Assembly: GCA_964460035.1 (NCBI GenBank)
Contig: CAYWPG010000009.1
Location: 33,419 to 97,418, forward strand
Direction: 5' to 3'
DNA length: 64,000 nt
From: CAYWPG01 sp964460035
Lineage (GTDB): Bacteria; Pseudomonadota; Gammaproteobacteria; Nitrococcales; AK92
Shown: in pieces, positions 1-8,626 of the stretch
Layout: every line of letters starts with the position of its first letter
Numbering within the stretch: position 1 is the stretch's first letter
Notes under the pieces: model-generated
What the model was told of the DNA's origin: nothing
The model's input: the letters and a program-made list of their open reading frames with translations, nothing else
The model's database searches: none
Program-made: the position numbers and the translations under genes

Positions 1-569
1 ATGAGGATACGCCGCTTGCCGAAGTGGCCGCCGTGGTCGACGTGCTTCAAACCCCTGCGTTCCTCTGCCGCCAGACCAACTATATTCAGGCAGTGGCGCG
101 GCAGGGTAAGCCGGTCAACATAAAAAAGGGTCAGTTTCTTGCGCCCTGGGACATGAAGAACGTCGTGGAGAAAGCCCGGGCGGTTGGCAACGACCAGATC
201 ATGGTCTGCGAGCGCGGGGTGTCGTTCGGTTACAACAACTTAGTGTCCGATATGCGGGCGTTGGCCGTAATGCGCGACACTGGGTGCCCGGTCGTGTTCG
301 ATGCCACCCATTCGGTGCAACTGCCGGGCGGTCAGGGCAGCTCCTCGGGAGGGCAGCGCGAGTTCGTGCCGGTGTTGGCACGGGCCGCGGTGGCTGCGGG
401 GGTTGCGGGACTGTTCATGGAAACCCATCCTGAGCCGGAGAAAGCGCTCAGCGACGGCCCCAATGCCTGGCCGCTGCCGCGCATGGCGGAACTATTGGAG
501 ACGCTGAAAGCTCTGGATGAAATCGTCAAGGCGCGCGGTTTTCCGGAGCAGGAGCTGATGCAGCGCTAG
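1..569 (+). CDS. kdsA: 3-deoxy-8-phosphooctulonate synthase (KDO8P synthase), 5'-truncated
   Basis: Condenses phosphoenolpyruvate with arabinose-5-phosphate to KDO-8-phosphate, the precursor of the LPS inner-core sugar, in the cytoplasm. The reading frame is already open at position 3 and gives about 188 residues of the usual ~280, so the N-terminal third lies off the window. Visible family signatures are VVDVLQTPAFLCRQT, NIKKGQFLAPWDM, CERGVSFGYNNLV and the C-terminal HPEPEKALSDGPN block. A GTG at 24 is only an internal codon. It lies directly upstream of eno, the usual gammaproteobacterial order (normally pyrG-kdsA-eno). Identification is secure; only the missing 5' end limits it. Confidence 0.95.
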   Translation, partial: EDTPLAEVAAVVDVLQTPAFLCRQTNYIQAVARQGKPVNIKKGQFLAPWDMKNVVEKARAVGNDQIMVCERGVSFGYNNLVSDMRALAVMRDTGCPVVFDATHSVQLPGGQGSSSGGQREFVPVLARAAVAAGVAGLFMETHPEPEKALSDGPNAWPLPRMAELLETLKALDEIVKARGFPEQELMQR

Positions 570-625
570 CCGTTTTGAAATCCTTTTTATCGTTATTGGC
601 GCTTGACTGGAGGGAAACAACAACA

Positions 626-1915
626 ATGGCGAAGATAACGTCGATTCTGGCGCGGGAGATTCTGGACTCTCGCGGCAACCCGACGGTGGAAGCCGACGTC
701 ATCTTGGACAACGGAGTGATGGGGCGTGCCGCGGTTCCCTCCGGTGCTTCTACGGGAACGCGCGAAGCCGTGGAGTTGCGCGACGGGGATAGCGGTCGCT
801 ATCTGGGCAAGGGCGTGCGCAAGGCCGTGGAGAACGTCAACACGGTACTGCGCGATGCGCTGGTGGGCATGGACGTGAACGATCAGCGCGCCATAGACGA
901 GCGCATGATCGCGCTGGACGGCACCGAAAACAAAGGCCGCCTCGGCGCCAACGCGCTGCTCGCAGTGTCTCTGGCCTGCGCCCACGCCGCCGCGCGCGCG
1001 AACGGCGTTTCGCTGTTCCGGCAGCTCCATGGCAGCGGCCCCTATGTCCTGCCGGTGCCGATGATGAACATCCTCAATGGCGGTGCCCATGCCGACAACA
1101 ATGTCGACATCCAAGAGTTCATGGTGATGCCGGTCGGCTTCGATCGCTTCAGCGAGGCGCTGCGCTGCGGCGTCGAGATTTTCCATGCGCTCAAGAAGGT
1201 GTTGCAAGGCCGGGGGCTGAGCACGGCGGTAGGAGACGAGGGCGGGTTCGCTCCCGACTTGCCGTCTAACGAAGCGGCCCTGGAAGTGATTCGCGAGGCC
1301 ACCGAGGCGGCTGGCTATCGCCTTGGAGAGCAGGTTTTCCTGGCATTGGACGTGGCCAGCTCCGAGTTCTACAAGGACGGTGTTTACACCCTCGAATCCG
1401 AGAACCGAAGCTTCGATGCCGAACAGTTCGCGAGCTATCTGGAAGGACTGGTGGAGAAGTACCCGATTATCTCCATCGAGGACGGCATGGACGAGAGCGA
1501 CTGGGACGGCTGGAAGTTGCTGACCGAGAAGCTGGGCGACCGGGTGCAGCTGGTGGGCGACGATCTGTTCGTTACCAACACGCGCATCCTGCGCAAGGGT
1601 ATCGATCAAGGGGTCGGCAATTCCATTTTGATCAAGCTCAATCAGATTGGGACGCTGACCGAAACGCTGGACGCCATCCGTATGGCTGCTGACGCCGGCT
1701 ATTCCTCGGTGGTTTCGCATCGTTCGGGCGAGACCGAGGATACGACCATCGCCGATCTGGCGGTTGCGAGCCAGTCCACGCAGATCAAGACCGGCTCTTT
1801 GTGCCGCTCTGACCGCGTCGCCAAGTACAACCAGCTGCTTCGCATCGAGCAAGAACTGGGCGAGCAGGCCGTGTATGCCGGCCGCAACGCGTTTCCGAAC
1901 CTGAAGCGATTCTAA
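626..1915 (+). CDS. eno: Enolase (phosphopyruvate hydratase)
   Basis: Glycolytic enzyme converting 2-phosphoglycerate to phosphoenolpyruvate; in many gammaproteobacteria also a degradosome component. The product has 429 residues, full family length. The catalytic pair is visible as E205 (in GDEGGFAP) and K337 (in IKLNQIGTLTET). The Mg ligands are D242, E285 and D312, and the SHRSGE loop is at about 364-369. The ATG at 626 is chosen because GGAGGG lies at 609-614 and MAKITSI matches family N-termini; the frame is open upstream to 575 but without family similarity. A strong UUCG hairpin follows before ftsB. Confidence 0.98.
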   Translation: MAKITSILAREILDSRGNPTVEADVILDNGVMGRAAVPSGASTGTREAVELRDGDSGRYLGKGVRKAVENVNTVLRDALVGMDVNDQRAIDERMIALDGTENKGRLGANALLAVSLACAHAAARANGVSLFRQLHGSGPYVLPVPMMNILNGGAHADNNVDIQEFMVMPVGFDRFSEALRCGVEIFHALKKVLQGRGLSTAVGDEGGFAPDLPSNEAALEVIREATEAAGYRLGEQVFLALDVASSEFYKDGVYTLESENRSFDAEQFASYLEGLVEKYPIISIEDGMDESDWDGWKLLTEKLGDRVQLVGDDLFVTNTRILRKGIDQGVGNSILIKLNQIGTLTETLDAIRMAADAGYSSVVSHRSGETEDTTIADLAVASQSTQIKTGSLCRSDRVAKYNQLLRIEQELGEQAVYAGRNAFPNLKRF

Positions 1916-1916
1916 G

Positions 1917-1936
1917 GCCGCGCTTTCGAGCGCGGC
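1917..1936 (+). other. UUCG-loop hairpin between eno and ftsB
   Basis: An 8-bp perfect stem (GCCGCGCT / AGCGCGGC) closes a TTCG tetraloop immediately after the eno stop codon. No T-tract follows, so it is not a classic intrinsic terminator. It is better read as an mRNA 3'-end stabiliser or a partial attenuator that lowers ftsB-ispD-ispF expression relative to enolase. The structure is seen directly; the role is inferred. Confidence 0.6.
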
Positions 1937-1953
1937 ATAAGGACCGCTGAGGT

Positions 1954-2229
1954 ATGCGCTGGCTGCTTGGTGTTCTGATCGTTCTGCTGCTGCTTACCCA
2001 GTACCAGCTCTGGTGGGGGGAGGGCGGTGTGCTCGAAGTGCGGCGCTTGCGCGCCGTAGTCGAAGAACAGCGACGGGAGAACGCCAAGCTTGCCCAGCGC
2101 AACGCAGCCTTGGAGGCCGATGTGCGCGATCTCAAATCGGGCCTCGATGCGATCGAGGAGCGCGCGCGGCGCGAACTTGGCATGATAAAAGACGGTGAGA
2201 CCTTCTATCAGGTCGTGGAGGAAGAATGA
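1954..2229 (+). CDS. ftsB: Cell division protein FtsB
   Basis: Small bitopic divisome protein that works with FtsL and FtsQ at the septum. The 91 residues show an N-terminal membrane segment (about residues 3-19, LLGVLIVLLLL), then a periplasmic coiled coil (about 28-70, rich in Glu/Arg/Leu heptads), then the C-terminal ARRELGMIKDGETFYQ block typical of FtsB. Position between eno and ispD is the conserved location. The stop codon overlaps the ispD start, implying translational coupling. Confidence 0.95.
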   Translation: MRWLLGVLIVLLLLTQYQLWWGEGGVLEVRRLRAVVEEQRRENAKLAQRNAALEADVRDLKSGLDAIEERARRELGMIKDGETFYQVVEEE

Positions 2230-2957
2230 GGCGCGACCAAGGTCCCCGGATCTGGGCGGTTTTGCCCGCCGCGGGCGTCGGCCGCCGCATGGGCAGCGAG
2301 ATGCCCAAGCAATACCTACCATTGCTCGGTCGACCCATTTTGCGTTGGACGCTGGATCGGCTGCTCGGGCACCCGGCTATACATGCCGGCGTGGTCGCGC
2401 TGTCGCCTTCGGATCCACACTGGGAGAGCCTGGGCTACCGGCATGCGAAGCCCTTGTTTCGCGTGGATGGCGGCGCCGAGCGCAGCGATTCCGTGCATGC
2501 GGCGCTGAGCTTTCTGCTCGCCCATGCCGGTGCCGACGACTGGGTCATGGTGCACGATGCCGTGCGTCCATGCGTGACCCACTGGGAACTGGATCGGCTG
2601 ATCGAGGCGGTCATCGGGATTCCGGACGGGGGTCTGCTTGCCATACCCGTACGCGATACGCTAAAGCATCAGGATACGAACGGCCGTGTCAGGAGTACCG
2701 CCAATCGGGCCGGGCTCTGGCATGCCCTGACGCCCCAGCTGTTTCCGCTGCACCGTTTGCATGCCGCCCTCACTCGGGTGGTTGCGCAAGGCACGTTCGT
2801 GACGGACGAATCGCAGGCGATGGAAAGCGCCGGCTACCAACCCCTGCTGGTGGAAGGGCAGGCTACCAACCTGAAGATCACCCGCCGTGCGGATCTGGCC
2901 CTGGCCGAGGCGATCCTGCGCAGCTTTCGCTCTACTGACGAACCCACATGCGTATAG
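2226..2957 (+). CDS. ispD: 2-C-methyl-D-erythritol 4-phosphate cytidylyltransferase
   Basis: Third step of the MEP isoprenoid pathway: transfers CMP from CTP to methylerythritol phosphate. The 243 residues begin with the nucleotide-binding loop VLPAAGVGRRMGSEMPKQY (about 13-31), followed by VHDAVRPCVTHWELDRLI (about 108-125) and RVDGGAERSDSV. The ATG overlaps the ftsB stop, and the 3' end overlaps the ispF start by 10 nt. The ispDF pair is separate here, not the fused IspDF of alphaproteobacteria. Confidence 0.97.
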   Translation: MRRDQGPRIWAVLPAAGVGRRMGSEMPKQYLPLLGRPILRWTLDRLLGHPAIHAGVVALSPSDPHWESLGYRHAKPLFRVDGGAERSDSVHAALSFLLAHAGADDWVMVHDAVRPCVTHWELDRLIEAVIGIPDGGLLAIPVRDTLKHQDTNGRVRSTANRAGLWHALTPQLFPLHRLHAALTRVVAQGTFVTDESQAMESAGYQPLLVEGQATNLKITRRADLALAEAILRSFRSTDEPTCV

Positions 2958-3427
2958 GTCAAGGTTTCGATGCCCATCGTTTCGCCGCGGGTAGCCGTCT
3001 GGTTATCGGTGGCGTGGAGATCCCTTACGAGTACGGCCTGGAGGCGCACTCGGACGGCGATGTGCTGCTGCACGCGATCACCGATGCCATTCTGGGCGCG
3101 GCCGGCGAGGGCGACTTGGGGAAGAATTTTCCCGATACCGATCAGTCCCTCGCCGGCATCGATAGCCGCATTTTGCTGCGGCATGCGGTGGCCCTGGTGG
3201 CGCAGCGCGGGCTGCGGGTGGGCAATGTGGATGCGACCGTGATCGCCCAGCGGCCGCGCTTGGCGCCTTACATAGACGCTATGCGGCAGGTAGTGGCGGA
3301 GGATCTTGGCGTTGCGACGGACGCTGTCAATATCAAAGCCACGACCACCGAGAAAATGGGGTTTACCGGACGCGGCGAAGGCATTGCCGCCATGGCGGTG
3401 GCGCTGCTGATGCCCGTGCAGGCATGA
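2948..3427 (+). CDS. ispF: 2-C-methyl-D-erythritol 2,4-cyclodiphosphate synthase
   Basis: Cyclises CDP-methylerythritol phosphate to MEcPP, the step after IspE. The 159-residue length matches the family trimer subunit. The metal site D8-x-H10 is visible in GQGFDAHRF, with the third ligand in the AHSDGDVLLHAI block and the conserved GKNFPDTD loop. The C-terminal TTTEKMGFTGRGEGIAA is diagnostic. It overlaps ispD at its start and truD at its end, so these genes form one coupled transcription unit. Confidence 0.97.
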   Translation: MRIGQGFDAHRFAAGSRLVIGGVEIPYEYGLEAHSDGDVLLHAITDAILGAAGEGDLGKNFPDTDQSLAGIDSRILLRHAVALVAQRGLRVGNVDATVIAQRPRLAPYIDAMRQVVAEDLGVATDAVNIKATTTEKMGFTGRGEGIAAMAVALLMPVQA

Positions 3428-4476
3428 GCCCCGACAAGGACCCGCTGAGCGGACTGGCGTATGCCTACGGGGGGCCGCTCGCCCGTGCGCGAGTGCGCGC
3501 CGAGCCCGAGGACTTCCAGGTATTCGAAACGCTAAGCTTCGTGCCCAGCGGCAGGGGCGAGCATCTGTTCCTGCGCGTGCGCAAGCGCCAGTGGACCACC
3601 GAAGCGGCGGCCGCCGCCCTGGCGCGCGCGCTGGGGGTACGGCGGGATCAGGTGAGCTACGCCGGCATGAAGGACAAGCAGGCGCTGACCGAGCAGTGGT
3701 TCAGCGTACACCTGCCGGGACGCGGGCTGGAGCTGCCTCTAGGCGAGCTCGAGCGCGGTTTATGGTTGGTCGAAGCTACGCGCAATGACCGCAAACTGCG
3801 CCGTGGAGCTTTGGCGGGCAACCGTTTTCGCCTGTTGCTGCGGGAGCTGGACAATAACTCCACTACGGCTCTGGGAGCGCGGCTTGTCCGCATTGCATGG
3901 GCGGGGGTGCCGAACTATTTCGGCGTGCAGCGGTTCGGCCGCGATGGCGATAACATAGCGTTAGCGCAAGCGTTTTTCTCTGGCAGCTATCGCCCGCGCG
4001 GGCGTCACTTGCGGGGCGTGCTGTTCTCCGCGGCGCGAGCGCAGCTCTTCAACGAAGTGCTTAGTCGGCGGGTGGCGCTGGGCAACTGGAATACGCTGCT
4101 GCCCGGCGAGCTGGCGATGTTGGACGGACGCGGTAGTTTTTTTGCCGTTGACGAACTATCGCTGCAGCTGCAGCGGCGCGTGCGGCAACTGGAGATCCAT
4201 CCCAGCGGCCCGCTGCCGGGTAGCGGTGGGCAGTCGCCCACGGCTGCAGCCGGCGAATTGGAGGCCGATGTCTTGCAGGAGGCCGCAGAGCTGGTGGCCG
4301 GGCTGCAGAGGCACGGCGTGGAGGCAGCGCGGCGGGCGTTGCGATTGAAAGTATCGGATTTGCACTGGCGGCAGCCGACAGCGGATACGCTGGAGCTGGG
4401 CTTTAGTCTGCCTGCCGGCGCTTATGCCACCACCGTGCTGCGGGAGCTGATCGTCATGGAGCCTATGCCTGCTTGA
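3424..4476 (+). CDS. truD: tRNA pseudouridine(13) synthase TruD
   Basis: Isomerises U13 of tRNA-Glu to pseudouridine. The 350 residues include the catalytic block SYAGMKDKQALTEQW (about 78-92, with the catalytic Asp in the MKDKQA motif) and NYFGVQRFGRDGDN (about 161-174). The TRUD insertion domain follows. Start ATG overlaps the ispF stop. The last 14 nt overlap the 3' end of the convergent Smr gene, so no intergenic terminator is available here. Confidence 0.96.
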   Translation: MSPDKDPLSGLAYAYGGPLARARVRAEPEDFQVFETLSFVPSGRGEHLFLRVRKRQWTTEAAAAALARALGVRRDQVSYAGMKDKQALTEQWFSVHLPGRGLELPLGELERGLWLVEATRNDRKLRRGALAGNRFRLLLRELDNNSTTALGARLVRIAWAGVPNYFGVQRFGRDGDNIALAQAFFSGSYRPRGRHLRGVLFSAARAQLFNEVLSRRVALGNWNTLLPGELAMLDGRGSFFAVDELSLQLQRRVRQLEIHPSGPLPGSGGQSPTAAAGELEADVLQEAAELVAGLQRHGVEAARRALRLKVSDLHWRQPTADTLELGFSLPAGAYATTVLRELIVMEPMPA

Positions 4477-4993
4477 GCAGGACGTACACGGCGCCAGTGC
4501 CGCCGTCCACCGGTCTGGCCGAGCAGTAGGCCAACACGTCGTCGCGCTGGCGCAACCAGTGTTCCAGCTTCACCTTCAGGACCGGGCCTTTATTACGGGA
4601 GCGCCGGCCCTTACCGTGGATAATGCGAACGCAGCGCAGGTCGTGCCGACGGCAATGGGCAAGGAACTCCGCAACGGCGGCGCGTGCGGTAACGGCGTTC
4701 ATTCCGTGCAGGTCCAGCTCGCCCTGCAGACTGTATTGCCCGCGCCGCAGCTTGCGGAACACACGATGCTGTAGTCCAGGACGCATGTAGGCGAGCTCTT
4801 CGCCCGTATCGAGATCGGCAGGTTCGAACAGGTCGGAGAGCAGATCGATGAGCACCTGCTCTTCGTCGGCTCGGGTTTGGCGCGGAATCGGCGGTGGCGC
4901 CGGCCGCACAGGCAGGATTCTGTCGTGCGTGAGTCGCCGGACGCCGCTCATAGCATCGCGAAAGGCCTTGTAGTCTTCCGAGTGATCGTCCAT
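4463..4993 (-). CDS. Smr-domain protein (YdaL/SmrA-like putative nuclease)
   Basis: Stand-alone Smr-domain protein of 176 residues; family members are reported to have DNA-nicking or RNA-processing activity, but the substrate here is unknown. The Smr signatures are LDLHGM (about residues 92-97) and IIHGKGRRS (about 125-133), with the C-terminal strand block ending VYVLLKQA. The N-terminal ~80 residues are the acidic/proline linker common to proteobacterial SmrA-type proteins. It is convergent with truD and overlaps it by 14 nt. Confidence 0.85.
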   Translation of the reverse strand: MDDHSEDYKAFRDAMSGVRRLTHDRILPVRPAPPPIPRQTRADEEQVLIDLLSDLFEPADLDTGEELAYMRPGLQHRVFRKLRRGQYSLQGELDLHGMNAVTARAAVAEFLAHCRRHDLRCVRIIHGKGRRSRNKGPVLKVKLEHWLRQRDDVLAYCSARPVDGGTGAVYVLLKQA

Positions 4994-5355
4994 CGCCGTT
5001 TTCCGAGTCGTGACCGGGGCAGTATAAAGAAGCCCCCGCCATGGGCCAAAATGCTCGGGTCCTAAGGATAGCTCCTTTGAGGCGGCAACGGGGCGTTCGC
5101 CAGTGTCTGCGGCGGAATGTGACGAGTGTCGCAGAAGCGATTCTGAAGCTGGCGCGGCCTGCCGAGGGTATACTGTGTTGGCATGGCGTTTCGTTGAAGC
5201 GTCAGGGGTTGTTCTCGTTAACGTCGGGCCTGCACTGGGCCGTGATCATGCCAAAGGTCAAGCACGTTGGGTTGACGCTGCATCGACAGCGGCGCGAACT
5301 AACCCGGAACGGATCCCAAAGCCTATGTGGCGCTGTACTAGGATAACAGCCAACG
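4994..5355. promoter_or_regulatory. Intergenic region between divergent smr and surE
   Basis: About 360 bp without a convincing gene. A reading frame of about 100 codons starting at 5041 has neither a ribosome site nor protein-like composition. A TATACT hexamer at 5169-5174 is a plausible -10 element for the surE operon; a matching -35 is weak (TTCTGA at 5141, over-long spacing). The 3' end carries ...GGATAACAGCCAACG just before the surE ATG. I see no RNA gene. Confidence 0.35.
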
Positions 5356-6105
5356 ATGCATATTCTGGTTAGTAACGACGATGGCTACCAGGCACCCGGA
5401 ATACTGAAGCTGGCGGAGACCTTGCGCGAGATCGCCAGGGTGACGGTGGTAGCACCGGAGCGCGATCGCAGCGGCGCAAGCAATTCGCTGACGCTGGAGT
5501 CCCCGTTGCGCGCTTTCGAGATCGAACCCGGTCGCTACCGGGTGGAAGGGACTCCTACCGACTGTGTTCACCTGGCTCTCACCGGTCTGCTGACCGATGA
5601 GCCCGATATGGTCGTCTCCGGAATCAACGCCGGAGCCAACCTGGGCGATGACGTGATCTACAGCGGCACGGTGGCGGCGGCAATGGAGGGGCGTTTTCTC
5701 GGGCTGCCGGCGATTGCGATTTCCCAAGCTTCCTTTGCGCCGCAGCATCTGGATGTGGCGGCACGCGTGGTGCTTAGCCTGATCCGCAAGCTGCGCTCGG
5801 ACCCGTTGCCCTCCGATACCATTCTCAACGTCAACGTACCGGATATTCCCTGGTCGGAGCTGCGCGGCTTTCAGGCGACGCGTCTGGGCCGGCGCCACCG
5901 CGCCGAGCCGGTGATCAAGGACGAGGATCCGCGCGGTCGTACTATCTATTGGATAGGGCCGGCAGGTTTGGAGGAGGACGCAGGACCCGGCACCGATTTC
6001 CACGCGGTGGCTAACGGGTATGTGTCGGTTACGCCTATTCACGTCGATCTGACGCGTTATCAGGCGCTGGATCAGGTCGCTGGTTGGGTGCAGGGCTTGC
6101 AATGA
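5356..6105 (+). CDS. surE: 5'/3'-nucleotidase SurE
   Basis: Metal-dependent nucleotide phosphatase of stationary-phase survival, hydrolysing nucleoside 5'- and 3'-monophosphates. The 249 residues begin HILVSNDDGYQAPGI, giving the metal-binding D8-D9 pair. GINAGANLGDDVIYSGT (about 88-104) supplies the conserved Asn and the phosphate loop. First gene of a four-gene run surE-pcm-yqaA-nlpD in which each start overlaps the previous stop, so expression should be translationally coupled. Confidence 0.97.
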   Translation: MHILVSNDDGYQAPGILKLAETLREIARVTVVAPERDRSGASNSLTLESPLRAFEIEPGRYRVEGTPTDCVHLALTGLLTDEPDMVVSGINAGANLGDDVIYSGTVAAAMEGRFLGLPAIAISQASFAPQHLDVAARVVLSLIRKLRSDPLPSDTILNVNVPDIPWSELRGFQATRLGRRHRAEPVIKDEDPRGRTIYWIGPAGLEEDAGPGTDFHAVANGYVSVTPIHVDLTRYQALDQVAGWVQGLQ

Positions 6106-6767
6106 TCGATGAAATTGCACTGCAAGGTCGCGGAATGACTTCGCAGCGCACGCGCGACCGGCTGATTTCCCGCTTGCGCGACAGTGGTATCAAGGATCCG
6201 CGGGTGCTCGATGTAATGCGGACCGTACCGCGGCATTTCTTCGTAGAGGAAGCCCTGGCAAGTCGCGCTTACGACGATACGGCGTTACCCATCGGCCACG
6301 GACAGACCATCTCTCAGCCCTATGTGGTCGCTCGCATGAGCGAGTTGCTGATCGAAAGCGGCTTGCCTGAGCGGGTGCTGGAGATCGGCACCGGCTCGGG
6401 CTATCAGGCAGCGGTGCTCGCGCAGTTGGGCATCGCGGTGTATACCATTGAGCGTATCAAGTCGCTTCTCGACCAGGCACGGGCTCGTTTTCGTGCATTG
6501 AAACTGTGGAACGTCCGTACCCGTCATGGCGACGGTGCCGAGGGCTGGGCGCAGTACGCGCCGTTCGGAGGGATTCTTCTGACCGCAGCACCCGAGGACG
6601 TGCCGAGCGCGCTGTTCGAGCAGCTCGCCGTCGGTGGGCGGTTGATCGCACCAGTCGGTAGCGCCGGTAGACAGGAGCTGCGGGTGTTCGAACGTACGCC
6701 CACGGCGATTGAGTGCAGAGTAATCAGCGAGGTGAGTTTCGTGCCTATGTTGGGTGGCAAGATATGA
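6102..6767 (+). CDS. pcm: Protein-L-isoaspartate O-methyltransferase
   Basis: SAM-dependent enzyme that repairs isoaspartyl damage in proteins. The 221 residues show VPRHFFVEEALASRAYDD (about 42-59), PIGHGQTISQPYVVARM and the SAM loop LEIGTGSGYQAAVLA (about 92-106). The ATG at 6102 shares four bases with the surE stop (ATGA); an in-frame upstream start at 6084 would overlap surE more and is not preferred. Partners surE and rpoS are the conserved stationary-phase neighbourhood. Confidence 0.96.
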   Translation: MIDEIALQGRGMTSQRTRDRLISRLRDSGIKDPRVLDVMRTVPRHFFVEEALASRAYDDTALPIGHGQTISQPYVVARMSELLIESGLPERVLEIGTGSGYQAAVLAQLGIAVYTIERIKSLLDQARARFRALKLWNVRTRHGDGAEGWAQYAPFGGILLTAAPEDVPSALFEQLAVGGRLIAPVGSAGRQELRVFERTPTAIECRVISEVSFVPMLGGKI

Positions 6768-7345
6768 AGGGGCCTTTTGCGTGGCTCTACGATACGGTAC
6801 TGCGCTGGGCTGCCCATCGGCACGCGCCATGGTATCTGGGTGGACTCAGTTTTGCCGAGTCGTCATTTTTCCCGATTCCGCCCGACGTGATGCTGGCGCC
6901 CATGTCTCTGGCTCAACCACGCAAGGCCATGCGGTTCGCTTTAATCGCCACACTGACCTCGGTCGCGGGGGGAGTGTTCGGTTACTTTGTCGGTATGTTC
7001 GCACTCGAACTGATAGCGCCGTGGATCCAGCGTGCCGGTTATTGGGAATACTATCAGCTAGCTCAGCGTTGGTTCGAGCAATGGGGCTTTTGGATCGTCC
7101 TGATCGCCGGTTTTTCGCCGATTCCGTACAAGGTGTTCACGATTGCGGCCGGCGCTGTGAACTTGGCGCTGCTGCCGTTTCTGTTTGCCTCGGTGGCCGG
7201 TCGCGGTGTGCGATTTTTCCTGGTCGCGTTTTTGGTCGCCTGGGGCGGCCCTCGCATGGAGCCGTGGATACGCACCTACATTGAGCGCATCGGCTGGGCG
7301 ACGGTGATCTTATTGGGAATCGCTTTCATTGTGTTCCGGTATTGA
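6764..7345 (+). CDS. yqaA: YqaA/DedA-family inner-membrane protein
   Basis: Polytopic membrane protein of 193 residues in the VTT/DedA-like superfamily; the biochemical role is unsettled, with lipid or small-molecule transport suggested for relatives. Visible features are the family motif FAESSFFPIPPDVMLAPM (about 29-46), a glycine-rich pair of segments around GGVFGYFVG, and FSPIPYKVFTIAAG near residue 122-135. The start at 6764 shares ATGA with the pcm stop and begins MKGPFAWLYD. The pcm-yqaA-nlpD order is typical of Pseudomonas-like genomes. Confidence 0.85.
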   Translation: MKGPFAWLYDTVLRWAAHRHAPWYLGGLSFAESSFFPIPPDVMLAPMSLAQPRKAMRFALIATLTSVAGGVFGYFVGMFALELIAPWIQRAGYWEYYQLAQRWFEQWGFWIVLIAGFSPIPYKVFTIAAGAVNLALLPFLFASVAGRGVRFFLVAFLVAWGGPRMEPWIRTYIERIGWATVILLGIAFIVFRY

Positions 7346-8292
7346 TGCGTAAGCTGGTTATCCTCGGCGCGCTGTTGCTGGCGCTTGCCGGTTGCGCGAG
7401 CACACCCTCCAGCCGCCCAGGCGTTTACGTGGTCGAACGCGGCGATACGCTGTACTCGATCGCCTGGCGGCACGGTGTGGACTACCGCACCTTGGCGCGA
7501 CTCAACCATATCGAGCCGCCGTACGTTATCCATCCAGGGCAGCGCCTGCGCGTCAGCAGTCCCCGTCCCAGAACTACGGCGGATAATCACGCTGCGCCCG
7601 GCGCGCCGCGGGCGCTGGCGCGTTATACGGGGCGCGTTAAACCGGAGCCGCTCGCACCTTACCCGGTGCGGCAGCCCGAGCCGCTTGCGAAACCGACCTA
7701 TCAAGGAAACACGGCCACGGCGTCGAATGACGCTCCCAGGTCTGCTGCGCCGCCTCCGGCACGCAGGGAGCCACCGCCTAGCCCCTCGGTAGCTGTGGCA
7801 ACGCCTAGGCCGCCTGCCGAGCCCGCTCCACGCCCGAGCCCGTCATCGCAACCAGCGCGACAGGCGACGGCTGCGCCGTCCACGCCCGCTGCCTCCTCTC
7901 CTGCATCCAGCCGCGGCGCGAAGATTGTCTGGCAATGGCCCAGCGATGGCCCTGTGGTCAAACCGTATACGGCCTCGGCAGACGGCAAACGCGGTATCAA
8001 TATCGGCGGCCAGGTGGGGCAACCCGTCAAGGCTGCCGCCCGCGGGCGGGTGGTCTATAGCGGAAGCGGTCTGCGCGGGTACGGTAATCTGATCATCATC
8101 AAGCATGACGGTAGCTATCTCACCGCGTACGGATATAACAGCGAGTTACTGGTACGCGAGGGCGATGTGGTGAACGCCGGTCAGCGCATCGCCTCCATGG
8201 GCGTCAACGCCGACCGCCAGCCGGCATTGCATTTCGAGCTGCGGCGTGACGGTCAACCGGTCGATCCGTTGCAGTACCTGCCGCGACGCTGA
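7345..8292 (+). CDS. nlpD: Lipoprotein NlpD, LysM plus degenerate LytM (M23) domain
   Basis: Outer-membrane lipoprotein that activates septal amidases (AmiC type). The 315 residues have a signal with lipobox LALAGC (Cys17). A LysM domain follows at about 28-72 (YVVERGDTLYSIAWRHG), then a long Pro/Ala/Ser linker (about 75-190) and a C-terminal LytM domain. That domain keeps GYGNLIIIKHDGSY and LHFELRRDG but has GINIGG where active M23 peptidases carry the zinc-binding HxxxD segment, so it is predicted to be catalytically dead, as in known NlpD. ATG 7345 overlaps the yqaA stop. rpoS lies 471 bp downstream. Confidence 0.95.
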   Translation: MRKLVILGALLLALAGCASTPSSRPGVYVVERGDTLYSIAWRHGVDYRTLARLNHIEPPYVIHPGQRLRVSSPRPRTTADNHAAPGAPRALARYTGRVKPEPLAPYPVRQPEPLAKPTYQGNTATASNDAPRSAAPPPARREPPPSPSVAVATPRPPAEPAPRPSPSSQPARQATAAPSTPAASSPASSRGAKIVWQWPSDGPVVKPYTASADGKRGINIGGQVGQPVKAAARGRVVYSGSGLRGYGNLIIIKHDGSYLTAYGYNSELLVREGDVVNAGQRIASMGVNADRQPALHFELRRDGQPVDPLQYLPRR

Positions 8293-8626
8293 TAGCCGTC
8301 TTACGGTGTAGCTGATAGTCGCAAGCGCAAGGGCCTTCTCTGCAAGACAGGGACGGCCCTGGCAGCGCTCTCCCACGGCGCCGCGCGACCAGCCGGTTTT
8401 CGGCATCGCCTTGGATGGCGCAGTATTTCCTAAAGCATGCGCCATCACGGCTAGTTCATCCTTGTTCGCCCAGCAGCTCCCAGGCATGTCTAACGGCTGC
8501 GGGAGCGTCTTTTTCCTCGGTTTCGTGCCGTTGCAGAGCGGGTTACGCTCCCCTTGAACGTCCCTTTCCGGCCGGGTTGTGTGCGGTGGATTTGCCGGCC
8601 AGAGTGGTTAACGTATCGCGAAGGCG
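8293..8626. other. nlpD-rpoS intergenic, upstream part
   Basis: About 330 bp without a supported gene. A hairpin-capable pair AGGGCC / GGCCCT lies near 8330-8360. A frame of about 80 codons at 8415 lacks a start context and is Arg/Pro/Cys rich. The functional content appears to be the rpoS promoter region beginning at about 8627. Confidence 0.35.

Noticed and set aside
593..1852. Long minus-strand reading frame (419 codons) opposite eno
   Set aside because: It is the antisense shadow of a GC-rich, highly conserved gene; its composition (His/Arg/Gln rich) and lack of motifs or ribosome site argue against coding.
5041..5346. About 100-codon frame upstream of surE
   Set aside because: No ribosome site, Arg/Gly/Cys-rich composition, and it would occupy the only promoter region of surE.
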